44,933 bases of DNA from Gemmatimonadaceae bacterium (lineage in GTDB: Bacteria > Latescibacterota > UBA2968 > UBA8231): contig JAPOZM010000023.1 of assembly GCA_026706075.1 (NCBI GenBank), forward strand, positions 1 to 44,933, read 5' to 3'. The notes under the pieces are model-generated. The model was not told where the DNA came from and did no database searches. It saw only the letters and a program-made list of their open reading frames with translations. The translations under genes were made by a program, and so were the position numbers. This document shows positions 15,641 through 24,808 of the stretch, piece after piece (position 1 is the first letter of the stretch; the number at the start of each line of letters is the position of its first letter).

Positions 15641-17050
15641 TCACCGCCGGGCTGCCGACTCCCCGCTCTCCCGCTGGCCGGCGAGGGAGTCGCACTGCGC
15701 GCCGGTCGGCTCGCCGCCGGGCCAGCGGAGGCCGGGCCGGGCCGGGGGCATCAACAGCTTCAGGCTCTCCGCGAAGGGCGGCGCCAGGCCGTCGCCGGCC
15801 CCGGCGATGCGCGCCGCCAGGTGGGCGGCCCCCACGTTGCTGTAGGAGTTGCCGTACCCCGAGAAGCCGGCCATGCCGTGGACGCGCCGTTCCGGGTCGA
15901 AGAGGCCGACCGCGGGCAGCCCGTCGAAGGTGAACGACTGCAGGCCGCCCCAGCGGTGGGTCACGGGCGCGTCCGCCAGGTGGGGGAAGATCTCGCCGAG
16001 GTGCGCGTGGATGCGGCGCTGGTGGGCCACCGTGGGCCGGAAGCCGGCGCTGGCGATGCGCCGGCTGCGGCGGCCGTCGGCCCCGTACTGGGGGAAGAGG
16101 CTGTCCGGCTCGTCGCGGTCGCGGCAGCCGCCGAAGAGCAGGCGGTAGCGGCCGTCGGCCTCGCGGATCTCGCGCCACCACGCCTGGCCGGCGGCGAAGC
16201 AGCCGCGGCAGGGGCGATCGTCCAGGGGGGCGGTGACCAGGACCTGCCCGCGCTCGGCGCGGAAGGCGGGGGTCAGCTCCGGCAGGAGCTGCGGCACCAG
16301 GGCGTTGGTGGCCACGCACAGGTGGCCGGCGGTCACGCTCCCGCGCGCCGTGCGCACCAAGTGCGGGCCTCCGCCCTCCGGCGGCTCGATCGCCGCCACC
16401 GGTGACTCCTCGAAGATCCGCACGAGGGGGGAACGGGCCACCGCCTCGCCCAGCCCGACCACGAAACGGCCGGAGTGGAACTGGGCGTCGCGGCGGTGGC
16501 GGATGCCGCCGGCGAAGAGGGGGTTGCCGGTGGCGGCGCGCACCTCCGCCGCGTCCGGGCAGTCCACGGCGAAACCGTCTTCCGCCATCATGGCGGCATC
16601 GCGCCGCAGCCCCACCAGGGTCTGCTCGTGGTCCGCCTCGTCGCCCCGCACCAGCAGGATCTCGCCCAGAACCTCGTAGTCGCAGTCGATCCCGTGGCGC
16701 TCGATCTGCTCCTCCAGCAGCTCCTGGTTGTGGTGGCAGAGCGCGACCAGGCCGCGGGCCACGGCGCGGGAGCGGGCGGCGGCCAGGTCGGCGTAGGAGA
16801 CCGGCAGGCCGGTGACGATGCAGCCCTGGTTGCGGGACGAGGCCCCCTCGCCCACGCGTTTCGCCTCCAGCACCACGCAGCTCAGCCCCCGCGCGGAGAG
16901 GTAGTCGGCGAGCTTGAGGCCGGCGATTCCGGCGCCGATGACAACCGCGTCGGCGCGAGTCGCCGTGTCCAGGGCCGGGTAGCGTGGGCGCTCGATGTCC
17001 AGCCAGTAGGGCAGGCCGTAGCCCTTCAGATCGATGGCGCGCGGCGGCAT
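15641..17050 (-). CDS. FAD-dependent oxidoreductase (DAO/DadA-type)
   Basis: 469 residues from the ATG at 17050, preceded by the strong ribosome site AGGAAGGAGGAG. The FAD dinucleotide fold is V-V-I-G-A-G-I-A-G-L near residue 36, followed by V-V-L-E-A-K and the DAO-type S-S-R-N-Q-G segment. The C-terminal half has G-L-Q-S-F-T-F-D-G-L-P and G-Y-G-N-S-Y-S, where D-amino-acid and gamma-glutamylputrescine oxidases contact the cofactor. It oxidises an amine or amino acid; which one is unknown. Its start overlaps (TGATG) the stop of a broken upstream gene, so it was once the distal gene of an operon now partly lost. Confidence 0.85.
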   Translation of the reverse strand: MPPRAIDLKGYGLPYWLDIERPRYPALDTATRADAVVIGAGIAGLKLADYLSARGLSCVVLEAKRVGEGASSRNQGCIVTGLPVSYADLAAARSRAVARGLVALCHHNQELLEEQIERHGIDCDYEVLGEILLVRGDEADHEQTLVGLRRDAAMMAEDGFAVDCPDAAEVRAATGNPLFAGGIRHRRDAQFHSGRFVVGLGEAVARSPLVRIFEESPVAAIEPPEGGGPHLVRTARGSVTAGHLCVATNALVPQLLPELTPAFRAERGQVLVTAPLDDRPCRGCFAAGQAWWREIREADGRYRLLFGGCRDRDEPDSLFPQYGADGRRSRRIASAGFRPTVAHQRRIHAHLGEIFPHLADAPVTHRWGGLQSFTFDGLPAVGLFDPERRVHGMAGFSGYGNSYSNVGAAHLAARIAGAGDGLAPPFAESLKLLMPPARPGLRWPGGEPTGAQCDSLAGQRESGESAARR

Positions 17051-17190
17051 CACTCCTCCTTCCTCAGGCGCACGGCGCGGATCTCGCAGTCGCCGTCGGC
17101 AAAGTCCGTGTGGAACACGCAAGAGCAGCTGGCCGTCCGCCAGCCGCACGACGCCCCGGGTCACGGGGCTCCTCATCTGGCCCAAAGTAC
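17050..17190 (-). pseudogene. Frameshifted C-terminal tail of a lost gene (sialidase/BNR-like)
   Basis: Read on the minus strand, one frame gives R-G-V-V-R-L-A-D-G-Q-L-L-L and, after one surplus base at 17119, a second frame gives V-F-H-T-D-F-A-D-G-D-C-E-I-R-A-V-R-L-R-K before a TGA that overlaps the flavoprotein ATG. Joined, this resembles the end of BNR/sialidase-type proteins (R-L-x-D-G-x-L-L-x-V-x-H-T...C-E-I-R). A third frame just upstream (R-V-Y-F-G-P-D-E) may belong to the same relic. No N-terminal part survives. The family is a guess from pattern only. Confidence 0.45.
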
Positions 17191-17204
17191 ACCCGCTCCG
17201 CCCT

Positions 17205-17262
17205 TCACGCCTGCCTCGCTGTCCAGACCTGCTCGCCCCATGCGAAGGGGCCCGCGTTCGCT
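17205..17262 (-). pseudogene. Relic of a methyltransferase C-terminus
   Basis: A short open stretch ending in TGA at 17205 reads G-P-F-A-W-G-E-Q-V-W-T-A-R-Q-A. It closely matches the end of the intact methyltransferase at 24809-25597 (G-P-F-R-H-G-G-E-Q-V-W-V-A-R-R-A). Nothing upstream continues the gene, so only the last ~15-19 codons remain. It looks like the scar of a deletion between the CarH gene and the flavoprotein operon. Confidence 0.4.
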
Positions 17263-17315
17263 CCTGGAGCTCCCGGTTGTCTATGTTCAGTCCAAGATAT
17301 CCGGGTCTATATAGC

Positions 17316-17343
17316 TTGACAAAACTTAGACAATCACCATATT
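17316..17343 (+). promoter_or_regulatory. carH promoter, likely leaderless, with repeated boxes
   Basis: A perfect -35 TTGACA (17316-17321) and -10-like CATATT (17338-17343) are 16 bp apart. The ATG is 7 bases after the -10 end, where transcription should start, and there is no ribosome site, so the mRNA is probably leaderless. Near-direct repeats CTTGACAAAA and CTTAGACAAT (17315-17334) and GTCTA/TAGAC boxes at 17279, 17305 and 17327 are candidate repressor sites; CarH-type regulators bind repeated boxes over their own promoters in the dark. The AT-rich stretch stands out from the surroundings. Confidence 0.55.
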
Positions 17344-17349
17344 CCAGGC

Positions 17350-18288
17350 ATGGAACCCCCGGGACACCCCATCAAGGTAGCCGTGCGCCGCACCGGGCTG
17401 TCGGCCCACGTGATCCGCGTCTGGGAAAAGCGCTATGGCGCCGTGGTGCCGTCCCGGACCGAGACCAACAGACGCCTCTACTCGGACGAGGACATCGCCC
17501 GCCTGCAGTGCCTGCAGCAGGCGGTGCAGGCCGGCCAGAGCATCGGCCGGATCGCGCGTCTCCCCATGGACGAGCTGCTGAAGCTGGCCGAGTCCGAGGC
17601 GGAGACCGGGCTGCCGTCCCGGGGCCGGACCGGCGGAGAGGTGGAGGGTGGCGGCGAGTTCCTCGAAGCGGCTCTGGAGGCCGTGCAGGGCCTGGACGCC
17701 GCGTCGCTGCAGGAGCAGCTGGACCGGGCTTCCGTGGCCCTGGGCCAGCAAGCCCTCCTCGAGGAGGTGGTGCGGCCCCTGATGGAGCGCATTGGCCGCA
17801 TGTGGCAGGAGGGCGCCCTGCGGGTGGCCGCCGAGCACATGGCCACGGCGGTGGTGCGCAGCTTCGTCGGGAACCTGCGGCCCTTCCAGGCCAACGGGGC
17901 GGCGCCCCGGGCCCTGGCGACCACGCCGGCGGGGCAGAAGCACGAGCTGGGGGCGATGCTCGCCTCCCTCGTGGCCGCCTCGGAGGGCTGGAACGCGACC
18001 TTCCTGGGACCCGACCTGCCCGCCGAGGAGATCGCCGGAGCGGCGGCCGGGACGGGGGCGCGGGCCGTCCTCCTGAGCATCGTCTATCCGGGGGACGACC
18101 CACGCCTGGGCGGCGAGCTGGTCCGGCTGCGAGACCTCCTCGGCGGCGAGGTGGCCCTGCTGGCCGGTGGGCGCTCGGCTGCGCAGTACGCGCCCTTCCT
18201 CGAGCGGGCCGGCGCTGTCCCCCTGGCCACCCTGGACGACCTGCGGGACTCCCTGCGCCTCCTGCGCGGGCAGGCCCTTCCGGGTTGA
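17350..18288 (+). CDS. carH: CarH/LitR-type adenosylcobalamin photoreceptor, MerR-family repressor
   Basis: 312 residues. N-terminal MerR helix-turn-helix (residues ~8-75: V-R-R-T-G-L-S...V-W-E-K-R-Y-G...R-R-L-Y-S). The cobalamin half (~100-305) has the photoreceptor hallmark W-x9-E-H (W-Q-E-G-A-L-R-V-A-A-E-H) that caps the adenosyl group, and a Q-K-H-E-L-G segment supplying the lower axial His (the usual acidic residue before it is Gln). Known members tetramerise with adenosylcobalamin in the dark and repress; light breaks the Co-C bond and releases DNA. It leads the plus-strand lipid operon, 14 bp before the flavoprotein gene, and probably regulates itself and the genes after it. Confidence 0.92.
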   Translation: MEPPGHPIKVAVRRTGLSAHVIRVWEKRYGAVVPSRTETNRRLYSDEDIARLQCLQQAVQAGQSIGRIARLPMDELLKLAESEAETGLPSRGRTGGEVEGGGEFLEAALEAVQGLDAASLQEQLDRASVALGQQALLEEVVRPLMERIGRMWQEGALRVAAEHMATAVVRSFVGNLRPFQANGAAPRALATTPAGQKHELGAMLASLVAASEGWNATFLGPDLPAEEIAGAAAGTGARAVLLSIVYPGDDPRLGGELVRLRDLLGGEVALLAGGRSAAQYAPFLERAGAVPLATLDDLRDSLRLLRGQALPG

Positions 18289-18302
18289 GCCGCCGGCATG
18301 CC

Positions 18303-19562
18303 ATGGGACCGCCCCCGGGACGGAGCGTGGCGGTGGTGGGCAGCGGCGTCTCCGGCCTGGTGGCGGCCTACCTGCTGCACCCGGAGCACCGGGTCACCCT
18401 CTTCGAGGCCAACGGCTATGCCGGGGGCCACGTCCACACCCTGGAGGTGGAGGAGGAAGGCCGTTCCTTCTCCGTGGACACGGGCTTCATCGTCTACAAC
18501 GAGACCCACTACCCGCGGTTCACCCGCCTGCTGCGGCGCCTCGGGGTGGCGTCGCGGCCGACGGAGATGAGCTTCAGCGTCAAGTGCGCCCGCACCGGCC
18601 TGGAGTACGCCAGCACGCCCCCGGGCCGCCTCTTCGCCCAGCGCCGCAACCTCCTGCGGCCCTCCTTCCATCGCATGCTGGCCGACATCCTGCGCTTCAA
18701 CCGGACCGCGCCGGAGCTGCTGCGCGACCCGGGCGACACCACCCCCCTCGGGGACTACCTGGCCGCCCGCCGCTACTCCAGGGCTTTCGTCGAGCACCAC
18801 ATCATCCCCCTGGGCTCGGCCCTGTGGTCGGCGCCGCCGGACCGCATGTACGAGTTCCCGGCGCGCTACCTCGTGGAGTTCCTCGCCAACCACGGCTTCC
18901 TGCGGGTGCGCGGGCGGACGCCGTGGCGGGTGATCGAGGGGGGCTCGCGGTGCTACGTGGAGGCCCTCATCCGCCCCTTCCGGGAGCGCATCCGGCTCGA
19001 CTGCCCCGTCGTCTCCGTGCGGCGGCTGCGCGGCGGGGTGGAGGTGCGCACGCGCACGGGAGCAGAGCGCTTCGACGAGGTCATCCTCGCCGTGCACAGC
19101 GACCAGGCCCTGCGTCTGCTGGCCGAGCCGACCCCGGCCGAGCGCCAGGTCCTGGGGGCCATGCCCTACCAGGCGAACGAGGTGGTCCTGCACACCGACG
19201 GCTCCGTCCTGCCCCGGCGACGGCGCGCCTGGGCGAGCTGGAACTACTACATCCCGCCCGACAAGGGGTGCCCCGCCACCGTCACCTACAACATGAACCG
19301 GCTCCAGGGTCTGCGCAGCCGCCGGCCCTTCTGCGTCACCCTCAACCGCACCGCCGAGATCGCCCCGGAACGGGTCCTCGCCCGCATGACCTACCATCAC
19401 CCGGTCTGCACGCCCGCCTCGGTGGCCGCCAGGAAGCACCGGCACCGCATCGACGGGGTCGGCCGCATCCACTACTGCGGGGCCTACTGGGGCTTCGGCT
19501 TCCACGAGGACGGGGTGGCCAGCGCCCTCGAGGTGACGCGGCGATTCGGCCGGAGCCTGTGA
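18303..19562 (+). CDS. NAD(P)/FAD-binding amine-oxidase-like flavoprotein
   Basis: 419 residues. The ATG at 18303 gives V-A-V-V-G-S-G-V-S-G-L immediately, the FAD-binding Rossmann motif, followed by L-F-E-A-N and G-G-H-V-H-T. The end has Y-C-G-A-Y-W-G-F-G-F-H-E-D-G, the closing FAD motif typical of this 'DUF1365-associated' flavoprotein family. Relatives sit next to DUF1365 and cyclopropane-synthase genes in light- or singlet-oxygen-controlled loci and are thought to desaturate or isomerise acyl chains; I infer the same here. It overlaps the next gene by GTGA. Confidence 0.9.
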   Translation: MGPPPGRSVAVVGSGVSGLVAAYLLHPEHRVTLFEANGYAGGHVHTLEVEEEGRSFSVDTGFIVYNETHYPRFTRLLRRLGVASRPTEMSFSVKCARTGLEYASTPPGRLFAQRRNLLRPSFHRMLADILRFNRTAPELLRDPGDTTPLGDYLAARRYSRAFVEHHIIPLGSALWSAPPDRMYEFPARYLVEFLANHGFLRVRGRTPWRVIEGGSRCYVEALIRPFRERIRLDCPVVSVRRLRGGVEVRTRTGAERFDEVILAVHSDQALRLLAEPTPAERQVLGAMPYQANEVVLHTDGSVLPRRRRAWASWNYYIPPDKGCPATVTYNMNRLQGLRSRRPFCVTLNRTAEIAPERVLARMTYHHPVCTPASVAARKHRHRIDGVGRIHYCGAYWGFGFHEDGVASALEVTRRFGRSL

Positions 19563-20362
19563 ACCGGCACAGCTGCATATACGAGGGCCGGCTGCGCCAC
19601 CGACGGTTCGCGCCGGCGGCCCACGCCTTCGAGTACCGGCTGTTCATGATGTACGTCGATCTGACCGAAGGGCCCGGCCTCTTCGAGGGCCGGTGGCTGT
19701 GGTCGTGGGAGCGACCCAACCTCGCCTCCTTCCGCCGCGCCGACCACTTCGGGGAGCCCGGCCGCCCCCTGGCCGAGTGCGTGCGGCAACTGGTCCGGCA
19801 GGAGAGCGGCCGCCCTCCCGAGGGGCCGATCCGACTGCTGACCCACCTGCGCTACGGCGGCTACTGCTTCAACCCGGTCAGCTTCTTCTACTGCTTCGAC
19901 CCGGCCGGGGAGCGCGTCGAGAGCGTGGTGGGAGAGGTGAGCAACACCCCCTGGGGCGAGAGGCACTGCTATGTCCTGCACGAGGGACTCGACCGGGGGC
20001 GGACAGCGAGCAAGCGCTACGAGTTCTCGAAGGCGTTTCACGTCTCCCCCTTCATGGCCATGGAGCAGGAGTACACCTGGCGGTTCACGACCCCCGGGCG
20101 CACCCTGGCCGTGCACATGGACAACCGGCAGGACGGCGGCCGTCTCTTCGACGCCACCCTGCTGCTGCGGCGGCGGGAGCTGGGCGCCGCGGCCCTGGCG
20201 CGGGTGCTGGCGCGGTATCCGCTGATGACGGCCCGGGTCATGGGCGCCATCCACTGGCAGGCCTTCAGGCTGTGGCTCAAGAGATGTCCGGTCCATCCCC
20301 ACCCCAGGCGGCCGGCCGCAAAGGGGGAGCATGCCGCACCTGGCCCTGTCGGGCGCAACTGA
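19559..20362 (+). CDS. DUF1365 family protein
   Basis: 267 residues starting at a GTG overlapping the previous stop (GTGA). DUF1365 signatures: Y-E-G-R-L-R-H-R-R-F near residue 6, G-G-Y-C-F-N-P-V-S-F-F-Y-C near 102, V-S-N-T-P-W-G, and K-A-F-H-V-S-P-F near 157. No catalytic chemistry is established to my knowledge, but the family is almost always between the flavoprotein and a cyclopropane-synthase-like gene, as here. Its last 32 bp overlap the next coding region. Confidence 0.92.
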   Translation: MNRHSCIYEGRLRHRRFAPAAHAFEYRLFMMYVDLTEGPGLFEGRWLWSWERPNLASFRRADHFGEPGRPLAECVRQLVRQESGRPPEGPIRLLTHLRYGGYCFNPVSFFYCFDPAGERVESVVGEVSNTPWGERHCYVLHEGLDRGRTASKRYEFSKAFHVSPFMAMEQEYTWRFTTPGRTLAVHMDNRQDGGRLFDATLLLRRRELGAAALARVLARYPLMTARVMGAIHWQAFRLWLKRCPVHPHPRRPAAKGEHAAPGPVGRN

Positions 20363-21611
20363 GCAAGGGGCCCGAGGCCCGGGCTCCTGGGTGGACCGGT
20401 GGGCGAGGCGGGCGGTCTCGGCCCGGCTGCGGCGCCTGCACAGGGGCGAGGTCCGCCTGGTCGAAGGCGGCGGGTCCCTGGCCCCCGGCGGCCCCGGCGA
20501 CGGCCCCGAGGTGGTCCTGCAGGTCCATGACCCGCGGTTCTACCGGGCCCTGGCCTTCGGCGGGACCCTCGGCGCCGCGGAAGCCTACATGCAGGGGTGG
20601 TGGAGCTGCGGCGACCTGCCGGCCCTGTGCCGCCTGGCGGTGGCCGACATGGAGGCGATGCACCGCGGCGAGCGGGGGTGGGCGAGGCTGGCCGCTCCCG
20701 CCCGGAGGATGGGGCACGCCCTCCGGCGCAACACCCTCCGCGGCAGCCGCCGCAACATCGCCGCCCACTACGACCTGGGCAACGACTTCTTCCGCCTCTT
20801 CCTCGACGAGGAGATGATGTACTCCAGCGCCATCTTCCCGCGGCCGGACAGCTCCCTCGAGGAGGCCTCCCGCCACAAGATGGACCGCATCTGCAGGAAG
20901 CTGGCCCTCGAGCCCGGGGACCACCTGCTGGAGATCGGCACGGGGTGGGGCGGCTTCGCCCTGCACGCAGCGCGGGAGTACGGCTGCCGGGTGACGACGG
21001 CGACCATCTCCCGGCAGCAGCGCGACCTGGCCCGGCAGCGGGTGCGGGAGGCCGGCCTCGACGGGCGGGTGGAGGTGGTCCTCTCCGACTACCGCGACCT
21101 GCGGGGGCAGTACGACAAGCTGGTCTCCATCGAGATGATCGAGGCCGTGGGCCACCACTACTTCGACACCTACTTCGGCTGCTGCGCCCGCCTGCTGAAG
21201 CCGGAGGGGGTGATGCTGCTGCAGGCGATCGTCATCGCCGACCGGGCCTACGAGCGGGCCCGGCGCTCCGTCGACTTCATCAAGGCCTTCATCTTTCCCG
21301 GCAGCTGCATCCCGTCGGTGGCGGTCGTCTGCAGCTCCCTGGCGGCGGCCACCGACATGCGCCTGGTGCACCTGGAGGAGATCGGCCCCCACTACGCCCG
21401 CACCCTCCGGGCCTGGCGGCAGCGGTTCCACGACGCCGGGGAGCAGGTCCGGCAACTGGGCTTCGGCGACGAGTTCATCCGCATGTGGGACTTCTACTTC
21501 TGCTACTGCATCGGCGGTTTCGAGGAGGGCTACATCTCCGACGTGCAGATGCTCCTGGCCCGTCCGGGCCACCGCCGCCCGGCGGAACTGGTCGAGGGAG
21601 GGGACTGGTGA
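20331..21611 (+). CDS. Cyclopropane-fatty-acyl-phospholipid synthase family methyltransferase (first copy)
   Basis: 426 residues; ATG at 20331 preceded by GGGGGAG, lying inside the DUF1365 gene. An N-terminal lipid-binding domain (~1-125) precedes the Class I methyltransferase. [18 protein letters not shown] and M-M-Y-S-S-A-I-F are classic CFA-synthase motifs, SAM motif I is L-E-I-G-T-G-W-G-G, and [10 protein letters not shown] and the C-terminal Y-I-S-D-V-Q complete it. CFA enzymes transfer a carbon from SAM to an unsaturated acyl chain, giving cyclopropane or methyl-branched products. The product here is undetermined. Confidence 0.93.
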   Translation: MPHLALSGATEQGARGPGSWVDRWARRAVSARLRRLHRGEVRLVEGGGSLAPGGPGDGPEVVLQVHDPRFYRALAFGGTLGAAEAYMQGWWSCGDLPALCRLAVADMEAMHRGERGWARLAAPARRMGHALRRNTLRGSRRNIAAHYDLGNDFFRLFLDEEMMYSSAIFPRPDSSLEEASRHKMDRICRKLALEPGDHLLEIGTGWGGFALHAAREYGCRVTTATISRQQRDLARQRVREAGLDGRVEVVLSDYRDLRGQYDKLVSIEMIEAVGHHYFDTYFGCCARLLKPEGVMLLQAIVIADRAYERARRSVDFIKAFIFPGSCIPSVAVVCSSLAAATDMRLVHLEEIGPHYARTLRAWRQRFHDAGEQVRQLGFGDEFIRMWDFYFCYCIGGFEEGYISDVQMLLARPGHRRPAELVEGGDW

Positions 21612-22402
21612 CCGTGCCCGTCCTGCTGGCCTGCAGCCTGGCGGCGGCCGTGGCCGTCATGACCGCCCTCTACCTGCTGCAGCGGCGCCGGGGGGACGCC
21701 GGCGTCGTCGACGTGGGCTGGGCCGCCGGCATCGGCCTGTTGGCGGTGGCCGCGGCTTACACCGGCGACGGCTGGGGGCCGCGGCGGGCCCTGGTCGGCC
21801 TCATGGGGGCGGCTTGGTCCTTCCGCCTGGCCGCCTATCTGCTCGTCGACCGGATACTCAGGGCCAAGGAGGAGGACGGCCGCTACCAGATGCTCCGCTC
21901 TCAGTGGGGCGACCGGGCCCAGGCGCGCTTGTTCTGGCTCTTCCAGGCCCAGGCGGTGCTGGTGGTCCTCTTCGGCCTGCCCTTCGTCGCCGTGGCCGCC
22001 AGGGTGGACGCGGGCTGGACCGCCTGGGACGCGGCCGGTCTGCTGATCTGGGCGGCGGCGGTGGCCGGCGAGTGGACGGCCGACCGCCAGCTGGCCGCCT
22101 TCCGCGGGCGGGCGGCCAACCGGGGGCGCACCTGCGACCGCGGCCTGTGGCGGTACTCGCGCCACCCCAACTACTTCTTCGAGTGGGTCCACTGGTGGGC
22201 CTACGCGGCCATGGCGGCCGGGTCCCCGGTCGCGTGGCTGGCCTGGGTCGGGCCGCCGCTGATGCTGTTCCTCCTCTACCGCGTGACCGGCATCCCCTAC
22301 ACCGAGAAGCGGGCCCTGGTCACCCGCGGCGAGGACTACCGCCGCTACCAGCGCGCCACGAGCCCCTTCCTCCCGTGGTTCCCCCGCCGGGAGGAGCCGT
22401 GA
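21608..22402 (+). CDS. DUF1295 integral membrane protein (steroid 5-alpha-reductase/ICMT-like)
   Basis: 264 residues, GTG start overlapping the previous stop (GTGA). About six to seven hydrophobic segments, starting with [12 protein letters not shown]. The family motif [17 protein letters not shown] near residue 175 and I-P-Y-T-E-K-R-A near 235 match DUF1295. Related enzymes reduce a C=C bond with NADPH or methylate membrane substrates. Its place between two acyl methyltransferases suggests it reduces an unsaturated intermediate in the membrane (inference). Confidence 0.9.
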   Translation: MTVPVLLACSLAAAVAVMTALYLLQRRRGDAGVVDVGWAAGIGLLAVAAAYTGDGWGPRRALVGLMGAAWSFRLAAYLLVDRILRAKEEDGRYQMLRSQWGDRAQARLFWLFQAQAVLVVLFGLPFVAVAARVDAGWTAWDAAGLLIWAAAVAGEWTADRQLAAFRGRAANRGRTCDRGLWRYSRHPNYFFEWVHWWAYAAMAAGSPVAWLAWVGPPLMLFLLYRVTGIPYTEKRALVTRGEDYRRYQRATSPFLPWFPRREEP

Positions 22403-23451
22403 ACCCCGTCGACTGGGCCGAGCGGGGCCTGCTGCCCGACGCCCTGGTCCGCCGGGGCATCCGCCGGCTCCACCGCCGGCGCCTGCGCCGGGAGCGCGGC
22501 GCCGACTGCGAGGCGGAGCAGGCCGCCAGGGACCGCTTCATCGCCTCGATGGACAGGGCCCCCGTCGCCCCGCATGTGCAGAGCCCCAACGAGCAGCACT
22601 ACGAGCTGCCGCCGGAGTTCTTCCGGCTGGTCCTGGGCCGGCGCCTCAAGTACAGCTGCTGCTGGTTCCCGTCCGGGACGGCCACTCTCGACGAGGCCGA
22701 GGCGGCGATGCTCGACCTCACCTGTCAGCGCGCCGACCTGCGGGACGGCCAGCGGGTGCTGGAGCTGGGGTGCGGCTGGGGCTCCCTGACCTTGTGGATG
22801 GCCCGGTACTACCCCGGCAGCCGCATCACCGCCGTCTCCAACTCCGCCCTGCAGCGGGCCTTCATCGAAGAGCGCTGCCGGGCCCTGGGTCTGGACAACG
22901 TCGAGGTGATCACCGAGGACATGAACCGGTTCGCGGCGCCGGGCCGCTACGACCGCGTGGTCTCGGTGGAGATGTTCGAGCACATGCGCAACTACCGCGA
23001 GCTGCTGCGGCGCATCGCCGGCTGGCTCGAACCGGGCGGCTCCCTCTTCATCCACGTCTTCGTCCACCGCCGCTACGCCTACGGCTTCGAGTCCGAGGGA
23101 GAGGGCAGCTGGATGGGCCGCCACTTCTTCACCGGCGGCATGATGCCCTCCGACGACCTGCTCCTCCACTTCCAGGACGACCTGGTCCTGCAGGAGCGGT
23201 GGCGGGTCGACGGCCGGCACTACGCCCGCACCGCCGAGCACTGGCTGGCCAATCTCGACGCCCGGCGGCCGGAGGTGCTCGCCGTCCTGGAGGGCCGTTA
23301 CGGAGCGGAGGGGAAGCGGCGGTGGCTGCGGCGCTGGCGCATGTTCTTCATGGCCTGCGCCGAGCTGTGGGGCTACCGGGGCGGGCAGGAGTGGTGGGTC
23401 TCCCACTACCGCTTCGGGGACCGCTCCCGCCGGCGCCGCAGCAGCTCCTGA
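22399..23451 (+). CDS. CFA-synthase-like SAM methyltransferase (second copy)
   Basis: 350 residues from a GTG overlapping the previous stop (third GTGA junction in the operon). It lacks the first copy's long N-terminal domain and opens with a short basic region. [20 protein letters not shown] and SAM motif [10 protein letters not shown] are clear; [12 protein letters not shown] is the post-I region. This branch resembles coclaurine-N-methyltransferase-like CFA homologues and may act on a different position or substrate than the first copy. Its last 46 bp overlap the convergent transporter gene. Confidence 0.9.
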   Translation: MNPVDWAERGLLPDALVRRGIRRLHRRRLRRERGADCEAEQAARDRFIASMDRAPVAPHVQSPNEQHYELPPEFFRLVLGRRLKYSCCWFPSGTATLDEAEAAMLDLTCQRADLRDGQRVLELGCGWGSLTLWMARYYPGSRITAVSNSALQRAFIEERCRALGLDNVEVITEDMNRFAAPGRYDRVVSVEMFEHMRNYRELLRRIAGWLEPGGSLFIHVFVHRRYAYGFESEGEGSWMGRHFFTGGMMPSDDLLLHFQDDLVLQERWRVDGRHYARTAEHWLANLDARRPEVLAVLEGRYGAEGKRRWLRRWRMFFMACAELWGYRGGQEWWVSHYRFGDRSRRRRSSS

Positions 23452-24794
23452 ATGCGCTGGTGCCGCTCGTCGGTGAGCGGCATGCACCGCAGGACGAGCC
23501 CGGCGCCGACGAAGAGGACCCCCACCACCGGACCGAAGAGCAGGGCCAGGCGCCAACCCGTCTCCGGCGACAGGGAGGCGGCCCCGGCCGAGAACCCGAT
23601 CAGCCACAGGCAGACGCCGTTGAGACCCAGCCCCAGGGCGCGGGCCAGCTTGGTCCCCATGCGCCAGACCCCGAAGTAGAGCCCCTCCCGGTCGAGGCCG
23701 GTCCTGAGCCGGTCGTAGTCGATGGTGTCGGCCACCAGGGCGTCGAGGAGGACGACCGCCCCGGCCAGGCCTCCGCCCGCGATCCCGTAGATCAGCGGGG
23801 GCGTCAGCTCCCCCACCGGAAAGAGGGGGTAGGCGACCGCCGTGGAGGCCCCCAGGCCGCAGACGCCGAAGACCCCGGCCCCCCTCTTGCCCCAGCGGCG
23901 GGCCACCCGGATCCACAGCGGCAGGGAGGCGATGAAGCTCAGGAAGAAGGGCAGCAGGATCCACGCGATCGTCTCCTGCTCGGTGAGCTGCAGGCGGTAC
24001 TCGTAGTAGTAGAGGGCGATGGAGGCGTTGAAGGTGCGGGCCACGGCGGCGACCAGGAAGGCCAGGAGCAGCACGCGGAAATAGGGATTGCCCAGGGCCC
24101 CCGCTTGGTCGGCGAAGAGACGCCGGAGATGGAGGGGAGCGGGCCGGGCATGGTCGGCGGAGCGATCGAGGCCCCGGGTGGCCCGGAGGGTGACCCAGGC
24201 GCAGACCACGATGGGAGCCGCCAGCCACCAGCTGGCCAGGCCGCGGGCCCGGGCGGCGCCGTCGCCGGGACCGTCCCACTGGGCCATCAGCAGACCGGGC
24301 AGCAACAGGCCGGCCAGGGCCCCCACGGTGCCGAAGAGCCGGCGGTAGGCGAAGAGCTGGGTGCGCTCGTGGCGGTCGAAGCTCAGCTCGCTCCCCAGGG
24401 CCGCATGAGGGACGCCGACGACGGTCATGGCGGTGTTGAGGAGGATGAAGGAGAGGAGGAGGAAGGCGAAGCGGGCGGCGTCGCCGTCGAGGGGAGGAGG
24501 GTTGAAGATCCATAGGAAGGAGACGGCCAGCAGGCCGGCCCCGGGCACGAGATAGGGCCGCCGCCGGCCGCCGGCCCAGCGGGAGCGGTCGGAGAGGCCC
24601 CCCATGAGGGGGTCGCTGACCGCGTCCCAGAGGATGGCCAGGGCCAGGGCCAGCCCGGTGTAGAGGGCGGGCAGACCGACGACGACGTTGTAGAACTTGA
24701 AGAGGTAGACCTGCACCATCGACTCCACGGCGGCCAGGCCGAGATCGGCGGCGCCATAGCCCGCCTTGACGCGGTGGGAGAGAGGCGGGTTCAA
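23406..24794 (-). CDS. GPH-family (MelB-like) MFS transporter
   Basis: About 462 residues with ~12 membrane helices. The GPH signature [12 protein letters not shown]...G-G-R-R-R-P-Y follows the second helix. I chose the TTG at 24794, since the first ATG would cut into helix 1; the start is uncertain. It begins 14 bp after the methyltransferase gene, so the two are co-transcribed. GPH proteins carry sugars or related solutes with Na+ or H+, and unclassified members recur beside light-regulated lipid loci. Its 3' end overlaps the operon running the other way. Confidence 0.82.
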   Translation of the reverse strand: MNPPLSHRVKAGYGAADLGLAAVESMVQVYLFKFYNVVVGLPALYTGLALALAILWDAVSDPLMGGLSDRSRWAGGRRRPYLVPGAGLLAVSFLWIFNPPPLDGDAARFAFLLLSFILLNTAMTVVGVPHAALGSELSFDRHERTQLFAYRRLFGTVGALAGLLLPGLLMAQWDGPGDGAARARGLASWWLAAPIVVCAWVTLRATRGLDRSADHARPAPLHLRRLFADQAGALGNPYFRVLLLAFLVAAVARTFNASIALYYYEYRLQLTEQETIAWILLPFFLSFIASLPLWIRVARRWGKRGAGVFGVCGLGASTAVAYPLFPVGELTPPLIYGIAGGGLAGAVVLLDALVADTIDYDRLRTGLDREGLYFGVWRMGTKLARALGLGLNGVCLWLIGFSAGAASLSPETGWRLALLFGPVVGVLFVGAGLVLRCMPLTDERHQRIQELLRRRRERSPKR

Positions 24795-24808
24795 CGGCAG
24801 GTCAGGCC

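Noticed and set aside
17034..18302. Plus-strand open frame continuous with the flavoprotein upstream of 18303
   Set aside because: It runs out of frame through carH, whose MerR and B12 motifs are convincing; the flavin motif starts just after 18303.
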